Origin: Catenulispora acidiphila DSM 44928
Lineage (GTDB): Bacteria > Actinomycetota > Actinomycetes > Streptomycetales > Catenulisporaceae
Length of the DNA stretch: 64,000 nt
Assembly (NCBI RefSeq): GCF_000024025.1
Contig: NC_013131.1
Location: forward strand, 7,978,229 to 8,042,228
Direction: 5' to 3'
Shown piece by piece: positions 44,920 to 54,066 of the stretch. The notes under the pieces were generated by a model. The model searched no databases and had not been told where the DNA came from. It worked only from the letters and a program-made list of their open reading frames with translations. Both the position numbers and the translations under genes were made by a program. Within the stretch, counting starts at the first letter, position 1; each line of letters starts with the position of its first letter.

Positions 44920-46857
44920 GGACGCGCCGGGACGACCACGGGCCGGATCGCCAGATCCGGCCCGTTCGGCGCGGCGGCGATCAGCGGAGGCAGGGGACCC
45001 GGATCGAGGTCGCGCAGACGGCACCGAACCTCGTGGACAGCCTCGCCCGTGCTGCGCCCGGCGTCGAGCTCCGCGTGGACCGGGTAGCCGGCGACCGCCG
45101 GCCAGAGATTCGGGGACCGGGCGGCGCCAGCCGACGACGCCGGTAAACCCGGCGGACAGCAGGCGATCCGCCAACGGCATGAGGTGGTCCGGCTGCAGGA
45201 TTGCCAGGCCGCCTGAGACGGCGATGCCGTCGTCCCAGGCGAGCCGCTCGCCGCTGGCGATTTCCAGCAGGCCCTCCGGCCGCGGGCCACTTCCGGTCGC
45301 ACCGGGGGTTCACGACGAAGACGGGCGGTTTCCAGGAGTGTGCGGCTCGCGATGAGCCAGGCTTCTGAGTTGTGACAATGACGCAACATGGGCGACGCGG
45401 ATCTCGAGACCGTCATCGGCTTGGTCGGAGACCGACGGCTTCGCGGGATTCTGCGAGATCTCGTCCGTCCCGTCGAGGAGGACAGCGGAGCCAGCCGGCA
45501 TCCAGCCACCCGATGCCTCGAACCGGCCCTCCACGGCGTTCCACCACAGCCCGCGCACGGGCTCGGCGAACCGCAACGCACTGGCACCCACCGCCCGCAG
45601 ATCCTCGGACAGCGGCGCCAGCCGGGATCCCAGCTCCGCAAGCGTGCCCTCCGGAGACAGGGTTGCGGTGTAGACGAGCGCCGGAACACCGTCGGGGTCC
45701 TCGCTCACGATATCTTCGGCCGCGGCCAGCAAATGCCGGACCGACGCCTGTACGTCACCGTCGGGGGTACCGCCCGGCGCGTCCTTCTCGACACCGTCCC
45801 ATCCGCCGTCGTCCCACCGGCCGCGGAGGTGCAGGGCGACCGCGAGGAGGAACCGATCGAGGCCGGACGGCGCTTCGGCGCTATGCACCACTGCCGCCGC
45901 AGCCGCTACGAAGCGATCAACCCATGCGGGCGGTTCCTCGGCTTGCAGGAAACCCACCGCCGTCGCATAAGGATCGTCATCGACATGGGGATCGCGGCCG
46001 GCGCCGATCAAGTAACGGACGTTGCGACGCAGCACGTCGACGTCGACCGCGAGCACAGGACGGACGTGCGCGACATGCGGACGTGTTTCCGGCTCTCCCT
46101 GAAAAAGCTCGACAGGCCAGGGAATTCGGGGGTCGGTGGTCCACTCCGTATCCTCGACACGGACGTCGCCGAGCCGTATCCCCACCAGATCGATCTGCTT
46201 GAGGTCTTTCAAGATCCGCGTCAGCTCCGGCATCATCTCGGCGGGGGTTGTCGGGTCCGGCGAGCCGAGCACGGCCAAAAGCCGCCGCAGCGCGCCAACG
46301 GCGGTGCGCATCCCGGCCGCGCCCGCGGCAAGTTGCGCCTGGCTCCGGGCCGCAGACAGCTCACTCAGGCGGGAGTCAGCCCGGTCGAGGTGTTCGGCGA
46401 GATCAGTCGGCGTGCCGTGCCCGAGCAGCGCCGCAAGTCTGTCCGGCTCCTGAAGAACGAACTGGACTCGGCGCAAGGCCGCAAAACTCACCGCGACCCG
46501 GGCCACCGCGGACAGACCGGACAGCGTCGCGGCGCCGTCGAGCTCCGCCTCGAGCAGAGCTGTACCACTGTCCGCATCGGCGGTCGCACCGTCGTGAAAG
46601 GCGAAGCTCAGGCACTGGCCTATCCCGAGCAGGACGGTGGCCCGGTGCCGTACCGGGTCGTCCGGCTCGAAGTGGCAGCGCGCCTCCTCCATGGCCTCGA
46701 CGATCTCCGTCAGGAAGGGATGCGCGGCTGTGGAACCCACGCCCGTCCGGACGTAGTCGGCCCACAGCCGCTCTCCGAGATCGACCAGCGGCATCGCCCT
46801 GGCCCGGCCTTCGAGCCCGAGCAGCACTGCCCTGATACGTTCCGTTTCCGGGCTCAT
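44916..46857 (-). pseudogene. Degenerate CHAT-like protein with in-frame stop and frameshift
   Basis: The intact part runs from the ATG at 46857 (AAGGGGACTGAG upstream, 10 nt after the CHAT gene) to a TGA at 45310, 515 aa, mostly helical (TPR-like) with no motif. Past the TGA the same frame continues sensibly: LLEIASGERLAWDDGIAVSG, then LADRLLSAGFTGVVGWRRPV. A one-base shift near 45115 then joins YPVHAELDAGRSTGEAVHEV to the terminal stop at 44916. This tail resembles the C-terminal CHAT segment of the neighbouring 909-aa protein (GGVRSVLSTLWAVPDG). It may be a paralogue losing its C-terminus, or a truncated but still expressed TPR protein. Its last codon overlaps the stop of the convergent pseudokinase gene. 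Confidence 0.6.
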
Positions 46858-46867
46858 CTCAGTCCCC

Positions 46868-49597
46868 TTACTGTCCTCCGTGGACAAATCCGGCCCAGGC
46901 CCGCACATCCGGGATGTCGACTGCCTCGACCTCGCCGCGCAAGGCGCGCGGCATGGTGTCCGGGATCTCGCGCCCCGGATCCAACAGCCACAGCTGCGCC
47001 CGCCGCAGCGCGTCCCACGGCGCGAGCCCCTGCGTCCGCAGGTAGTGGTGGACCATGAACATCAGGACCGACGTCGTCCCGTCCGGCACGGCCCACAGCG
47101 TCGACAGCACCGATCGCACTCCGCCGGCGAGGAAAGCGGTACCGAGGCTGTACGACTCGTCGTAGCCGTGGATCGACCACGCCGTACGGCAAGCAGCCAG
47201 GACTGCGAGGCTGATTCCGCAGTCGGTGGTGAGAGCCAGAAGGTCCAGCACTTCCCGCGCCGACATCCGGCTGCCGCCGGCGAGAAGCAGGTACGAAGTG
47301 CTCCCGGTCGCGTCCCCTCGGGTGATGTTGTGGCACGCCAAGTGCAAGAGTTCGCCAGGGTGCGCGGCGCAAAGCCAGTCGCCGAGTTCGGCGACCGTCC
47401 CGGCTCCGGCCCGGCACACCGTCCCGTCGGTGCGTCGGCCGACATGGAGCCCTTCGCGGTAGAAGGTCCGGTGGACGGCCTCGGCCTCCGCCCGGGCCGC
47501 GACCAGCGGCACGCCGATGTCGCCGGTGTCCGGGTCGCCGACCACCAGGCCGACGGGGATCGGCTGCACCGGCGCGAACGCCGCGGACCGGTACAGCATG
47601 CGGGCCGACGCGGTCTGCGACACGGCGACGTGTTCAAGCGCGTAGCCGCCGGTGTCCCCCCGGGCCGCCGCCCACGGGATCAGCGCGAGCTCACCCATCG
47701 CCACCAGGAAGATCCGGTGCGGCCGACCGGCCGGCGGCTGCGGCAAGGTCGGCAGGTACTGCCCGATCAGCGGTCCCATCGCCGCACTCCATGCCCAGTC
47801 GCAGGTAGCGTCGACGAGGCTGGCCGTCGGACCGGCTCCGTCCGGGAAGACGTTGCGGTCGCCGCGCTCCTGCCCGGCGCTCGCCGCGAAGGTTCGTCCC
47901 GAAACCGTCCCAAGGAACCGCTGTACGGCGTTCTCCCCTTCCAGGCGCAGCTTCGGGAGCATCAGGGAGCCGGGCCGGCCGTCGGCCGAGACCGTCACCG
48001 CCCATCCCGCCGGCTCGCGGCCGGCGGCCACGAGGTAGACCAGGGCGTCGGCGTCCAGCGCGGTCAGCGCCTCGGCGATCTCCCCCAGATCCGGCGGGTC
48101 CAGGAGCCCGGGAGCCTCGGCCAGGGCGCCGAGCACCTCGCGCCGCAGACCGGCGAGCATGCTCCCGACTCCGCCCGGCCGGGTCGGGGAGGTGGCCGCT
48201 CGCCACTGCTCGGCGAGCCCGGCGTGGCCGAGCTCCGCCAGGCGTGGCGCGACGTCGCGGAACTCGGTGGCGGCGAAGAGCATCAGAGCACGGCCGCCTT
48301 CCAGCGCTCGGACCGCGTCGGCGGGATCGTGCTCGACGAGCGCCTGCATCGCCGCGGCGACGGCCGTGCCGGCCGCGTCCCGCACCACGCGTTGCGCGGC
48401 CTCGACGCCGTCCTGGAGCAGGACCTGCCACGCAGTGCTGCGCAAGGAGTCCAGGGCGAAGCGTCTAGCTCCGGTGTCCCCGCGGCGCCGTTCGATGCGG
48501 GCGAGCTGATCGTTCACCGTCGACCAGAGAGGATCTCCATGGTCGCCGATCAGGTCCCGCGCGGCGCGCGAGATCTGGGCGGCTTCGTCGAGATCGGCCA
48601 TGGTCGTGGTCAGGGCACTGCGGGCTTCCAGAAGGCGTGCGAGCTCGATGAGACTCAGGATCCGTACCATCTTCGTGGGCGCATCGGCCCGCACCGCCGC
48701 GCGGAGGTGCTCGATAGCCTCGGAGACCTTGCGGATATCGCTCGCACCGTCCTGCTTCAAGCCGAGCATTATGTGGTGCAGCATGGCCAGGTCGTCGTCG
48801 GGTTCGGGACCGCTGCCGGGAGCCGGTGAAAGAGGCGGCATCTCCGTCGGATCGCCGACATCGCCTTCCAGCATGCCGAGCAGCGGACCGATGAGCGCGG
48901 CCGCCTCGCCGCCGGCACGGCGCAATGCGTGACCTTCCGGGAGCCGGGCAGCGGCGGCGCGAAGGTCCGTGAGTGCGATACGCATGGCGACCGGATCTCG
49001 CTGCGCCGCGGCCAGCTTCCCAAATGCGGCCAAGAACGCTGCGACCGCACCGGCGTCCGGTCCTTCCATCGGCAGAATCCCGATGAGCTGCTCGACCATC
49101 GCCGACATCTGCGCGGGGTGCGACCCGTCGCCGTCGTGGAACGCGCGGCTCTGGGCAACGAACGTGCGGACGACGGCGATTCTGCGCGACGCGGCGGCGT
49201 CGTCGCCGAATTCCCGGTCCAGATCATCCAGCTCGCTGTGAACCCGCGTCGCTTCCGCGGAGCCCCCGCTCACCGCCCTGGCCATCAGAACGCAGAGCAC
49301 CGCCCCGAGACGTGCGCGCGGCCAGTCCAGGTCGCGCAGCGCGTCGGGATCGGCGATCGCCAGCAACAGCTCGTAGCGGATGGCCATGCGGTTCGCGCGC
49401 CCGAGGAAGGATTCACCGGTGTCCTGGCCGCCGTCGGCCACTAGGAAGCCCAGAACGGACGCGGCGAGCGCGCCGCGTCCCGGGGTCGCGGCAGACAGGG
49501 CGAGCACGGCGTCGGCCACCGCCTCCAGACCGCTGCCGTCAGGGATCCCGGGCATCGGGCTGGTATGAGCGTCGCGCTCTCCGGGTTCCTCAGACAT
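46868..49597 (-). CDS. CHAT-domain protease with N-terminal helical repeats
   Basis: 909 aa from the ATG at 49597 with GAGGAG upstream. The first about 520 residues are alpha-helical, TPR-like. The C-terminal about 370 residues form a CHAT (caspase-like) domain with the catalytic pair H756 in ELLHLACHN and C803 in LAVLAACRTA. Typical CHAT landmarks surround them: IFLVAMGELALIPWAAA, SYLLLAGGSRMSAREVLDL and LGTAFLAGGVRSVLSTLWAV. CHAT proteases of this kind are cysteine endopeptidases released or activated by partner proteins in conflict systems (for example the Craspase TPR-CHAT). The neighbouring metacaspase and 345-aa-class helical protein suggest a proteolytic cascade. Confidence 0.88.
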   Translation of the reverse strand: MSEEPGERDAHTSPMPGIPDGSGLEAVADAVLALSAATPGRGALAASVLGFLVADGGQDTGESFLGRANRMAIRYELLLAIADPDALRDLDWPRARLGAVLCVLMARAVSGGSAEATRVHSELDDLDREFGDDAAASRRIAVVRTFVAQSRAFHDGDGSHPAQMSAMVEQLIGILPMEGPDAGAVAAFLAAFGKLAAAQRDPVAMRIALTDLRAAAARLPEGHALRRAGGEAAALIGPLLGMLEGDVGDPTEMPPLSPAPGSGPEPDDDLAMLHHIMLGLKQDGASDIRKVSEAIEHLRAAVRADAPTKMVRILSLIELARLLEARSALTTTMADLDEAAQISRAARDLIGDHGDPLWSTVNDQLARIERRRGDTGARRFALDSLRSTAWQVLLQDGVEAAQRVVRDAAGTAVAAAMQALVEHDPADAVRALEGGRALMLFAATEFRDVAPRLAELGHAGLAEQWRAATSPTRPGGVGSMLAGLRREVLGALAEAPGLLDPPDLGEIAEALTALDADALVYLVAAGREPAGWAVTVSADGRPGSLMLPKLRLEGENAVQRFLGTVSGRTFAASAGQERGDRNVFPDGAGPTASLVDATCDWAWSAAMGPLIGQYLPTLPQPPAGRPHRIFLVAMGELALIPWAAARGDTGGYALEHVAVSQTASARMLYRSAAFAPVQPIPVGLVVGDPDTGDIGVPLVAARAEAEAVHRTFYREGLHVGRRTDGTVCRAGAGTVAELGDWLCAAHPGELLHLACHNITRGDATGSTSYLLLAGGSRMSAREVLDLLALTTDCGISLAVLAACRTAWSIHGYDESYSLGTAFLAGGVRSVLSTLWAVPDGTTSVLMFMVHHYLRTQGLAPWDALRRAQLWLLDPGREIPDTMPRALRGEVEAVDIPDVRAWAGFVHGGQ

Positions 49598-49652
49598 AGC
49601 GGCTCCTCGCCGGTCATGGCCGTCAGCCGTGCGCCATCGGCTACACCTGGTG

Positions 49653-49661
49653 CTGACGGAC
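49653..49661 (-). promoter_or_regulatory. GTCCGTCAG element upstream of the CHAT gene
   Basis: The element (minus strand, GGTCCGTCAG context) is about 56 nt before the CHAT start and lies within the 73-nt spacer following the 49670-50680 gene. It is the same octamer as at 43093-43171 and 54052-54060. Confidence 0.45.
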
Positions 49662-49669
49662 CGTTCCGC

Positions 49670-50680
49670 TCAGTCGCTCGAGCCGTCCTCCGGCGCCTCC
49701 ACGATGGCGAGGAAGACCGCGGCGATCCGGTCCACGGCAGCCGGATCGTCCAGCAGCCGCGCCACGAAGTCCGCCTCGGCGTCCGCCACGCGGTCCGAAC
49801 CTGTGCCGAGGCTTCCGGCTCCGCCGAAGACCCCAGTGAGGACCTCCACGACCGCTGTCCGGAGTTCGACTCCGGCAGCGGCCCTGGCCCGGACCGCATC
49901 GATCGCGAGAGCGGCCAGCTCGTCCAGCAGGTCGTCGGCGGCGAGCTCGGGCCGGCCCAGCTCCAGATGGTCGGGCTCACGGTCCTCGCCGACCCACGCC
50001 GCCGGAACCAGAGGCGGCTGCTTGCGGCCCAACGGGGTCTCGACGTACCGCTCGTACCACGAGGGACGGGTGCGCATCGCGGCCAGCACCTGCTCCACCT
50101 CGGGGACGACCCCGAGCTCGCCGGCCTCGCCCCACCGGCCCAGAACCTCGGCGCGCCGGTCGGCCCAGGCACCCAGCGGCCACAGACCGGTGTTCAGCGC
50201 CAGGGGAACCCCGACCCAGACGAGGATCTCCCTGGCCAGCTCTGTGAGCCACGGGTCCGCGTCGAGCGCGACGACCAGCCACGCGGGCAGGCGGGGGCGC
50301 TGGAGGGCTCCGCGCTCGCCGCGCCGGCGCCGGTGCGCATCGACCGTGACCGGCGTCAGACGGGGTACGAGCCAGCCGCAGAGGTTCGCGATCTGAACGC
50401 CGGCGTGCCGCAGCACGTCCGCGTGCACGGCCTCGACGTTGTCCTGGTGCCGGTCGTGGCACTCGGCCGTGAGCTTGCTCCGGGAGGCGGCGCAGAGCAG
50501 GTGCCCGCGCCGGCGCTCGATCTTGCGCGTGAGCTGTTCGTAGACGACGTCGTCCACTATTCGGTAAAGGATCGCGCCGCCGCTCGGATCTCTCTCCAGG
50601 AATTCTTCCATCCGGCCTTCGCCGACCGCACGCAAGAATTCGGATTCCGCACTCGACTCGCGGAAGTCTTCGCCGATCAC
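49670..50680 (-). CDS. Unknown helical protein preceding the CHAT gene
   Basis: 336 aa from a GTG at 50680 with GAGAGGGG 6 nt upstream; a GTG at 50707 is also open. The sequence is helical, with ILYRIVDDVVYEQLTRKIER, an interesting HLLCAASRSKLTAECHDRHQ (Cys/His-rich) and DVLRHAGVQIANLCGWLVPR. The C-terminus is Ala-rich and acidic. No domain recognised and no membrane segments. Position and strand imply co-regulation with the CHAT protease; it may be its regulator, substrate or adaptor. That is inference from context. Confidence 0.6.
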   Translation of the reverse strand: MIGEDFRESSAESEFLRAVGEGRMEEFLERDPSGGAILYRIVDDVVYEQLTRKIERRRGHLLCAASRSKLTAECHDRHQDNVEAVHADVLRHAGVQIANLCGWLVPRLTPVTVDAHRRRRGERGALQRPRLPAWLVVALDADPWLTELAREILVWVGVPLALNTGLWPLGAWADRRAEVLGRWGEAGELGVVPEVEQVLAAMRTRPSWYERYVETPLGRKQPPLVPAAWVGEDREPDHLELGRPELAADDLLDELAALAIDAVRARAAAGVELRTAVVEVLTGVFGGAGSLGTGSDRVADAEADFVARLLDDPAAVDRIAAVFLAIVEAPEDGSSD

Positions 50681-51054
50681 GCCATGCCCCTCTCCACGCC
50701 ATCTCACCCCGGGGCACGCGTTTCAGGCATGGCGACACCCACGCGCTACTGGAAGACAATGCGCGGATATACCTGGAGACGGCCCGGAGGGCGAATTCTG
50801 ATCGCCCGTTTCGGAAGATGCGACCACGGTATTCCGGGCTTCGAAGTGCGATCCATAATGGGCGCGGAAGACGAGCATAAATGGGGGGGTCGACGCGCCG
50901 TCGTCGTCGCAGCCGTCGCGCCTGGCATATGAACGGCGACAGAGTGTTGAGAAAACGAGGGGTGGTCGGCCATGTATGACGGCCGGCTCAACGACCGTGG
51001 TCCGGCCCCTACACATTTCCATGATGCGAGCGGCCGGCGCGGGCGCCCGAACAC
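50681..51054. other. Spacer between the CHAT unit and the metacaspase unit
   Basis: No convincing gene. It probably holds the promoter for the minus-strand gene starting at 50680 and is bounded by the terminator at 51055-51092. Confidence 0.4.
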
Positions 51055-51092
51055 GCCGAAGCCCGGCCGTCAGGCGACGGCCGGGCTTCGGC
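51055..51092. terminator. Perfect 17-bp terminator hairpin
   Basis: GCCGAAGCCCGGCCGTC (51055-51071) pairs with its complement (51076-51092) around AGGC, 8 nt beyond the minus-strand stop at 51100. It closes the metacaspase transcription unit. Confidence 0.85.
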
Positions 51093-51099
51093 GGGACGG

Positions 51100-51330
51100 T
51101 CAGCCGGTCATCTCGGTGGGAGCCGGGTTCATATCCAGATCGACGGCCACGGTCTGGACCGTCCGGCCGTTGACGATGACGGTGAAGCGGCGCCGGGCGG
51201 TGTCCAGCAACGGCAGCGACACGACGGTGCCGTTCTGCATCGCGTCCTGGATCGTGCCGACCAGTTTGGCGGCGTCGGGCTCCTCCGAGATCCACTGCGT
51301 GGAATCGATGATGACTTTCCTGGTGTGCAT
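51100..51330 (-). CDS. Small conserved-type partner of the metacaspase (76 aa)
   Basis: 76 aa from the ATG at 51330, with AGAGGCC upstream. It begins MHTRKVIIDSTQWISEEPDA and continues AAKLVGTIQDAMQNGTVVSL then RRFTVIVNGRTVQTVAVDLD. It is a small beta-alpha protein with no Cys and no signal peptide. It ends just before the terminator and lies 62 nt after the metacaspase gene, with its own GTCCGTCA element. Small proteins of this type commonly accompany proteases in actinomycete conflict loci; it could be an inhibitor, substrate or pro-effector. Confidence 0.6.
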   Translation of the reverse strand: MHTRKVIIDSTQWISEEPDAAKLVGTIQDAMQNGTVVSLPLLDTARRRFTVIVNGRTVQTVAVDLDMNPAPTEMTG

Positions 51331-51392
51331 CTTGCTTGGCCTCTCGTCGGGCGAACGGTGAACCCCTGCGTCAGAGGTGTGACGGACAACCC

Positions 51393-53945
51393 TCACCCGA
51401 GGAGTTCGACGCGGTATGCGAAGGAGAAGTCCTGCACCCGGCGCAGCCCGGCCACCGGGTGCCGCCCCGCGCCGTAGCCCTCCTGGGCGAGCATGGAGCC
51501 GCGGTAGAGCCCGATGACGTCGCTGAGGGAAGCGCGCAGCAACCGGTAGGCGGCCTCCACGACGACGGCGCCCGCCTCCGGCACGACCGCCGTCGCCGCG
51601 GCGTGCGGCACACCGGCCACGGCCTCTCCGAGGCCGAAAAGCGCCTCGGCCGCCGGGAGCCCGGGTGGTTCGGCCGCCAGCAGGTCGGCGAGATCGGGCC
51701 GGTCCGTCATGTCTCGCGAGACCCAGACGGCGACGTCCAAATAGTCCACGGCCGGCCCGTGGTACACGAGCATCCGGTCCAGGGGCAGCGCCTCACCGCC
51801 GCGGATCCGGGAGAAGCGCTCAGTGCGGGCGACGTGGACAGGCGTGTTGGAGTTTTCCCCGTCGGGGCCGCCGCCGGACGGCCCGGTCGCCACGACGATG
51901 TCCACACGGACATCCGCGCCGAGCCACGCCCGGCTCCGGTGGACGACGAGGTCCTCGATCCGCACGGCCAGCTTCGCCGGCGCCGCCGCCCGTGCCGCGG
52001 CCGCCTCGCGGGAGACCGCCGCCCTCGCGGGCCCTTCCTCTATCAGAAACCGGGGCCCGGCGGACCCCGCGCTGAGATCGAATTCCAGGGCCCGGACATC
52101 GTAGACGGCCGCCCGGCCGCCGGCGGGCGAGACGTTCCGGTCCTCCCCGGTGCCGATCTGCGCGACCAGCGCCCACAGCGGCGAGCCGGCCGTGTCCGCG
52201 TCGCGGAGGGCGAAGACACCGCCTCGCTGGTCGAGGCCGCCGAAGGGATGAGGATCCTGCGTCACCATCACCAGTATCGTCTCCGGTCTGGCGCGCAGGG
52301 GGTCGAGCTCCGGCGGCCAGTACACCGGCTGGCCCGTGAGGGCGCCGGTGAAGCCGTCGAGTCCGAACACGTACTCCCGGTCGGGCGCCAAGGCGATGCC
52401 GGAGGGCGCGAAGTCTGTCAAGAGCGTCACAGCCCCGTCCACGCCGATGTTGACCAGGGACACATGGACCGTTCGCTTGTCGTCGTTCCGGATGCGGATG
52501 TACATCGGGTCGCCGGCCTGGAGCGCGGCACCGGCGGACGGAAGCGGATGACGTTCGCCGTCGCGGACCAGTCCCCACTCCACCATGAGCTCCGCCCCCA
52601 TGGCCCAGGCGGCGTCGGCGGTCAGGCCTCGCAGGGCGGTCGCCCGCGCAATGCGGACCAACGCGCGGACCGCCTGGCCGATCCCGCCAGGCCCGGCGTC
52701 GTAAGGGCCGTGGAGCGGGCCGATCCGGTCACCGACTGTCAGGCGGCCGTCGGGATCGAGCACCACCTGGGCGGCCCAGGGTTCGTCGTCGCCGGCCACG
52801 GTCAGCAGCGGCGAGGCACCGACGGCTCCCTCCAGCTCCGCGGCGCCACCGCTCGGCACCCGCACCGGCAGGGCCGGGGCGGCAGTCGACGTCCGATGAG
52901 CGTGCGCCCCCACCGGGAGCCCGTCGACGCCCGGAGCGAGCAGGAGCGGGCCCTGGGCGGCCAGCGGTCCCACGACGTCGATGGCCAGGGTGCCGACGCG
53001 GTCGTCCTCGGCGGACCGGACCTCGAAGGTGTCGCCGTGCCGCACGCCCAGCAGGGGCGCGCAGTCCAGGCGCACCCGGCCCGAGCCGATGTCGACGGTG
53101 TACAGCGCGTCCAGCGGGTCGTCCTCCTTGGTGCCGAACAGCAACCGCCGAGACGGTCCCTCGGCTTCGGGCCGCTGGCCCGGCGCCAGCAATTGGACCC
53201 GCCGCCGCACCGCGTCCAGCAGGCTCGCCCAGCTGACGGGCCGCGTGCCCGCCGACCTCAGGGCCAGGACCAGCGCCTCGGTGAAGACGCCGATCTGCCC
53301 GCCGTCGATCCCCTGGTACTCGAAAGCCGACTGGTCGGGGGCACAGGCCACCAGGCGGACGGCCTCCGGGTTGCCCGGCGAGGGCCGGAGCTCGGTCCGC
53401 AGACCGGCAACACGGCGCTGGAGCTCGATGTGCTCGCGGAGCCGCTCGTAGGGCGTGCCGCGTGCCGTCGTGCGCACCCGCAGACCGGGGTCGCGCGACA
53501 TCTGCCCGGAGTGGCAGCAGTCGAGCACGACCACGACGTTGTCGGTCTTCGCGGTCAGGCGAGCCTGCAGCACCGACAGCTCGACCGAGGAGATGCCCCG
53601 GAAGTCTCCGGGCTTGGAGTCGTGGAAGTCGACGGGGACGATGAACTGGAGATCGGCCAGACCGGGGCGGGGACCGTGCGATGGTGCCACGGCGAGTCCG
53701 CCGTGGCCGCTGTAGTGGACGACGGCCAGGTCGCCAGGCTCGACCGCGGCGATCAGGCGCTCGTAGGCGTCCAGGATCGCGGCCCTGGTCGCGCCGGGCC
53801 CGGTGAGCTGCTCGACCTCGACCGACCGGTCCGACAGCACCTCCGCCACAGCCTTGACGTCCTGGTCCACCCCGGTCAAGCCGTCGACCGCGCAGCCGAT
53901 CAGCAGGGCCCTGCCGCGCAGGGGCCCGGAGGCTTGTTCTGACAT
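51393..53945 (-). CDS. Metacaspase-family (C14) protease with large C-terminal region
   Basis: 850 aa from the ATG at 53945, with GAGGAG upstream. The N-terminal caspase domain (about 8-260) begins GRALLIGCAVDGLTGVDQDV and carries the catalytic dyad H81 in VVHYSGHGG and C144 in VLDCCHSG. QSAFEYQGIDGGQIGVFTEA is the usual later segment. The remaining 590 residues are beta-rich, without membrane helices, and include VHVSLVNIGVDGAVTLLTDF, like the DUF4384-type domain often fused to bacterial caspases. C14 proteases cleave after Arg/Lys or Asp and are used in bacterial programmed-death and conflict systems. It is paired with a 76-aa gene and preceded by an AAA-LuxR regulator gene. Confidence 0.9.
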   Translation of the reverse strand: MSEQASGPLRGRALLIGCAVDGLTGVDQDVKAVAEVLSDRSVEVEQLTGPGATRAAILDAYERLIAAVEPGDLAVVHYSGHGGLAVAPSHGPRPGLADLQFIVPVDFHDSKPGDFRGISSVELSVLQARLTAKTDNVVVVLDCCHSGQMSRDPGLRVRTTARGTPYERLREHIELQRRVAGLRTELRPSPGNPEAVRLVACAPDQSAFEYQGIDGGQIGVFTEALVLALRSAGTRPVSWASLLDAVRRRVQLLAPGQRPEAEGPSRRLLFGTKEDDPLDALYTVDIGSGRVRLDCAPLLGVRHGDTFEVRSAEDDRVGTLAIDVVGPLAAQGPLLLAPGVDGLPVGAHAHRTSTAAPALPVRVPSGGAAELEGAVGASPLLTVAGDDEPWAAQVVLDPDGRLTVGDRIGPLHGPYDAGPGGIGQAVRALVRIARATALRGLTADAAWAMGAELMVEWGLVRDGERHPLPSAGAALQAGDPMYIRIRNDDKRTVHVSLVNIGVDGAVTLLTDFAPSGIALAPDREYVFGLDGFTGALTGQPVYWPPELDPLRARPETILVMVTQDPHPFGGLDQRGGVFALRDADTAGSPLWALVAQIGTGEDRNVSPAGGRAAVYDVRALEFDLSAGSAGPRFLIEEGPARAAVSREAAAARAAAPAKLAVRIEDLVVHRSRAWLGADVRVDIVVATGPSGGGPDGENSNTPVHVARTERFSRIRGGEALPLDRMLVYHGPAVDYLDVAVWVSRDMTDRPDLADLLAAEPPGLPAAEALFGLGEAVAGVPHAAATAVVPEAGAVVVEAAYRLLRASLSDVIGLYRGSMLAQEGYGAGRHPVAGLRRVQDFSFAYRVELLG

Positions 53946-54051
53946 GGGTCTCCTCTTTCAGGAGCCGGCGCGGCGGCATGGGACGCGAAGCGCGCCGCCG
54001 GCCGGCACGGTCGGCCGCGGGGATGCCCGGCGGCCGGTTGCTGTAAGAGGG

Positions 54052-54060
54052 CTGACGGAC
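54052..54060 (-). promoter_or_regulatory. GTCCGTCAG element upstream of the metacaspase gene
   Basis: Minus-strand GTCCGTCAG about 107 nt before the metacaspase start and just after the LuxR gene stop. A GC-rich leader with several hairpins lies between (53946-54040). It implies a separate metacaspase promoter. Confidence 0.45.
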
Positions 54061-54066
54061 CGCGCC

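Noticed and set aside
46880-48829. Plus-strand 649-codon frame opposite the CHAT gene
   Set aside because: Shadow frame rich in Arg, His and Gln with no motif; the CHAT catalytic residues are on the minus strand.
51336-53942. Very long open frame on the plus strand opposite the metacaspase gene
   Set aside because: It is the GC-bias shadow of the minus-strand gene: Arg/Gly/Pro-rich, no known motif, no ribosome site, and the minus strand encodes a complete caspase.
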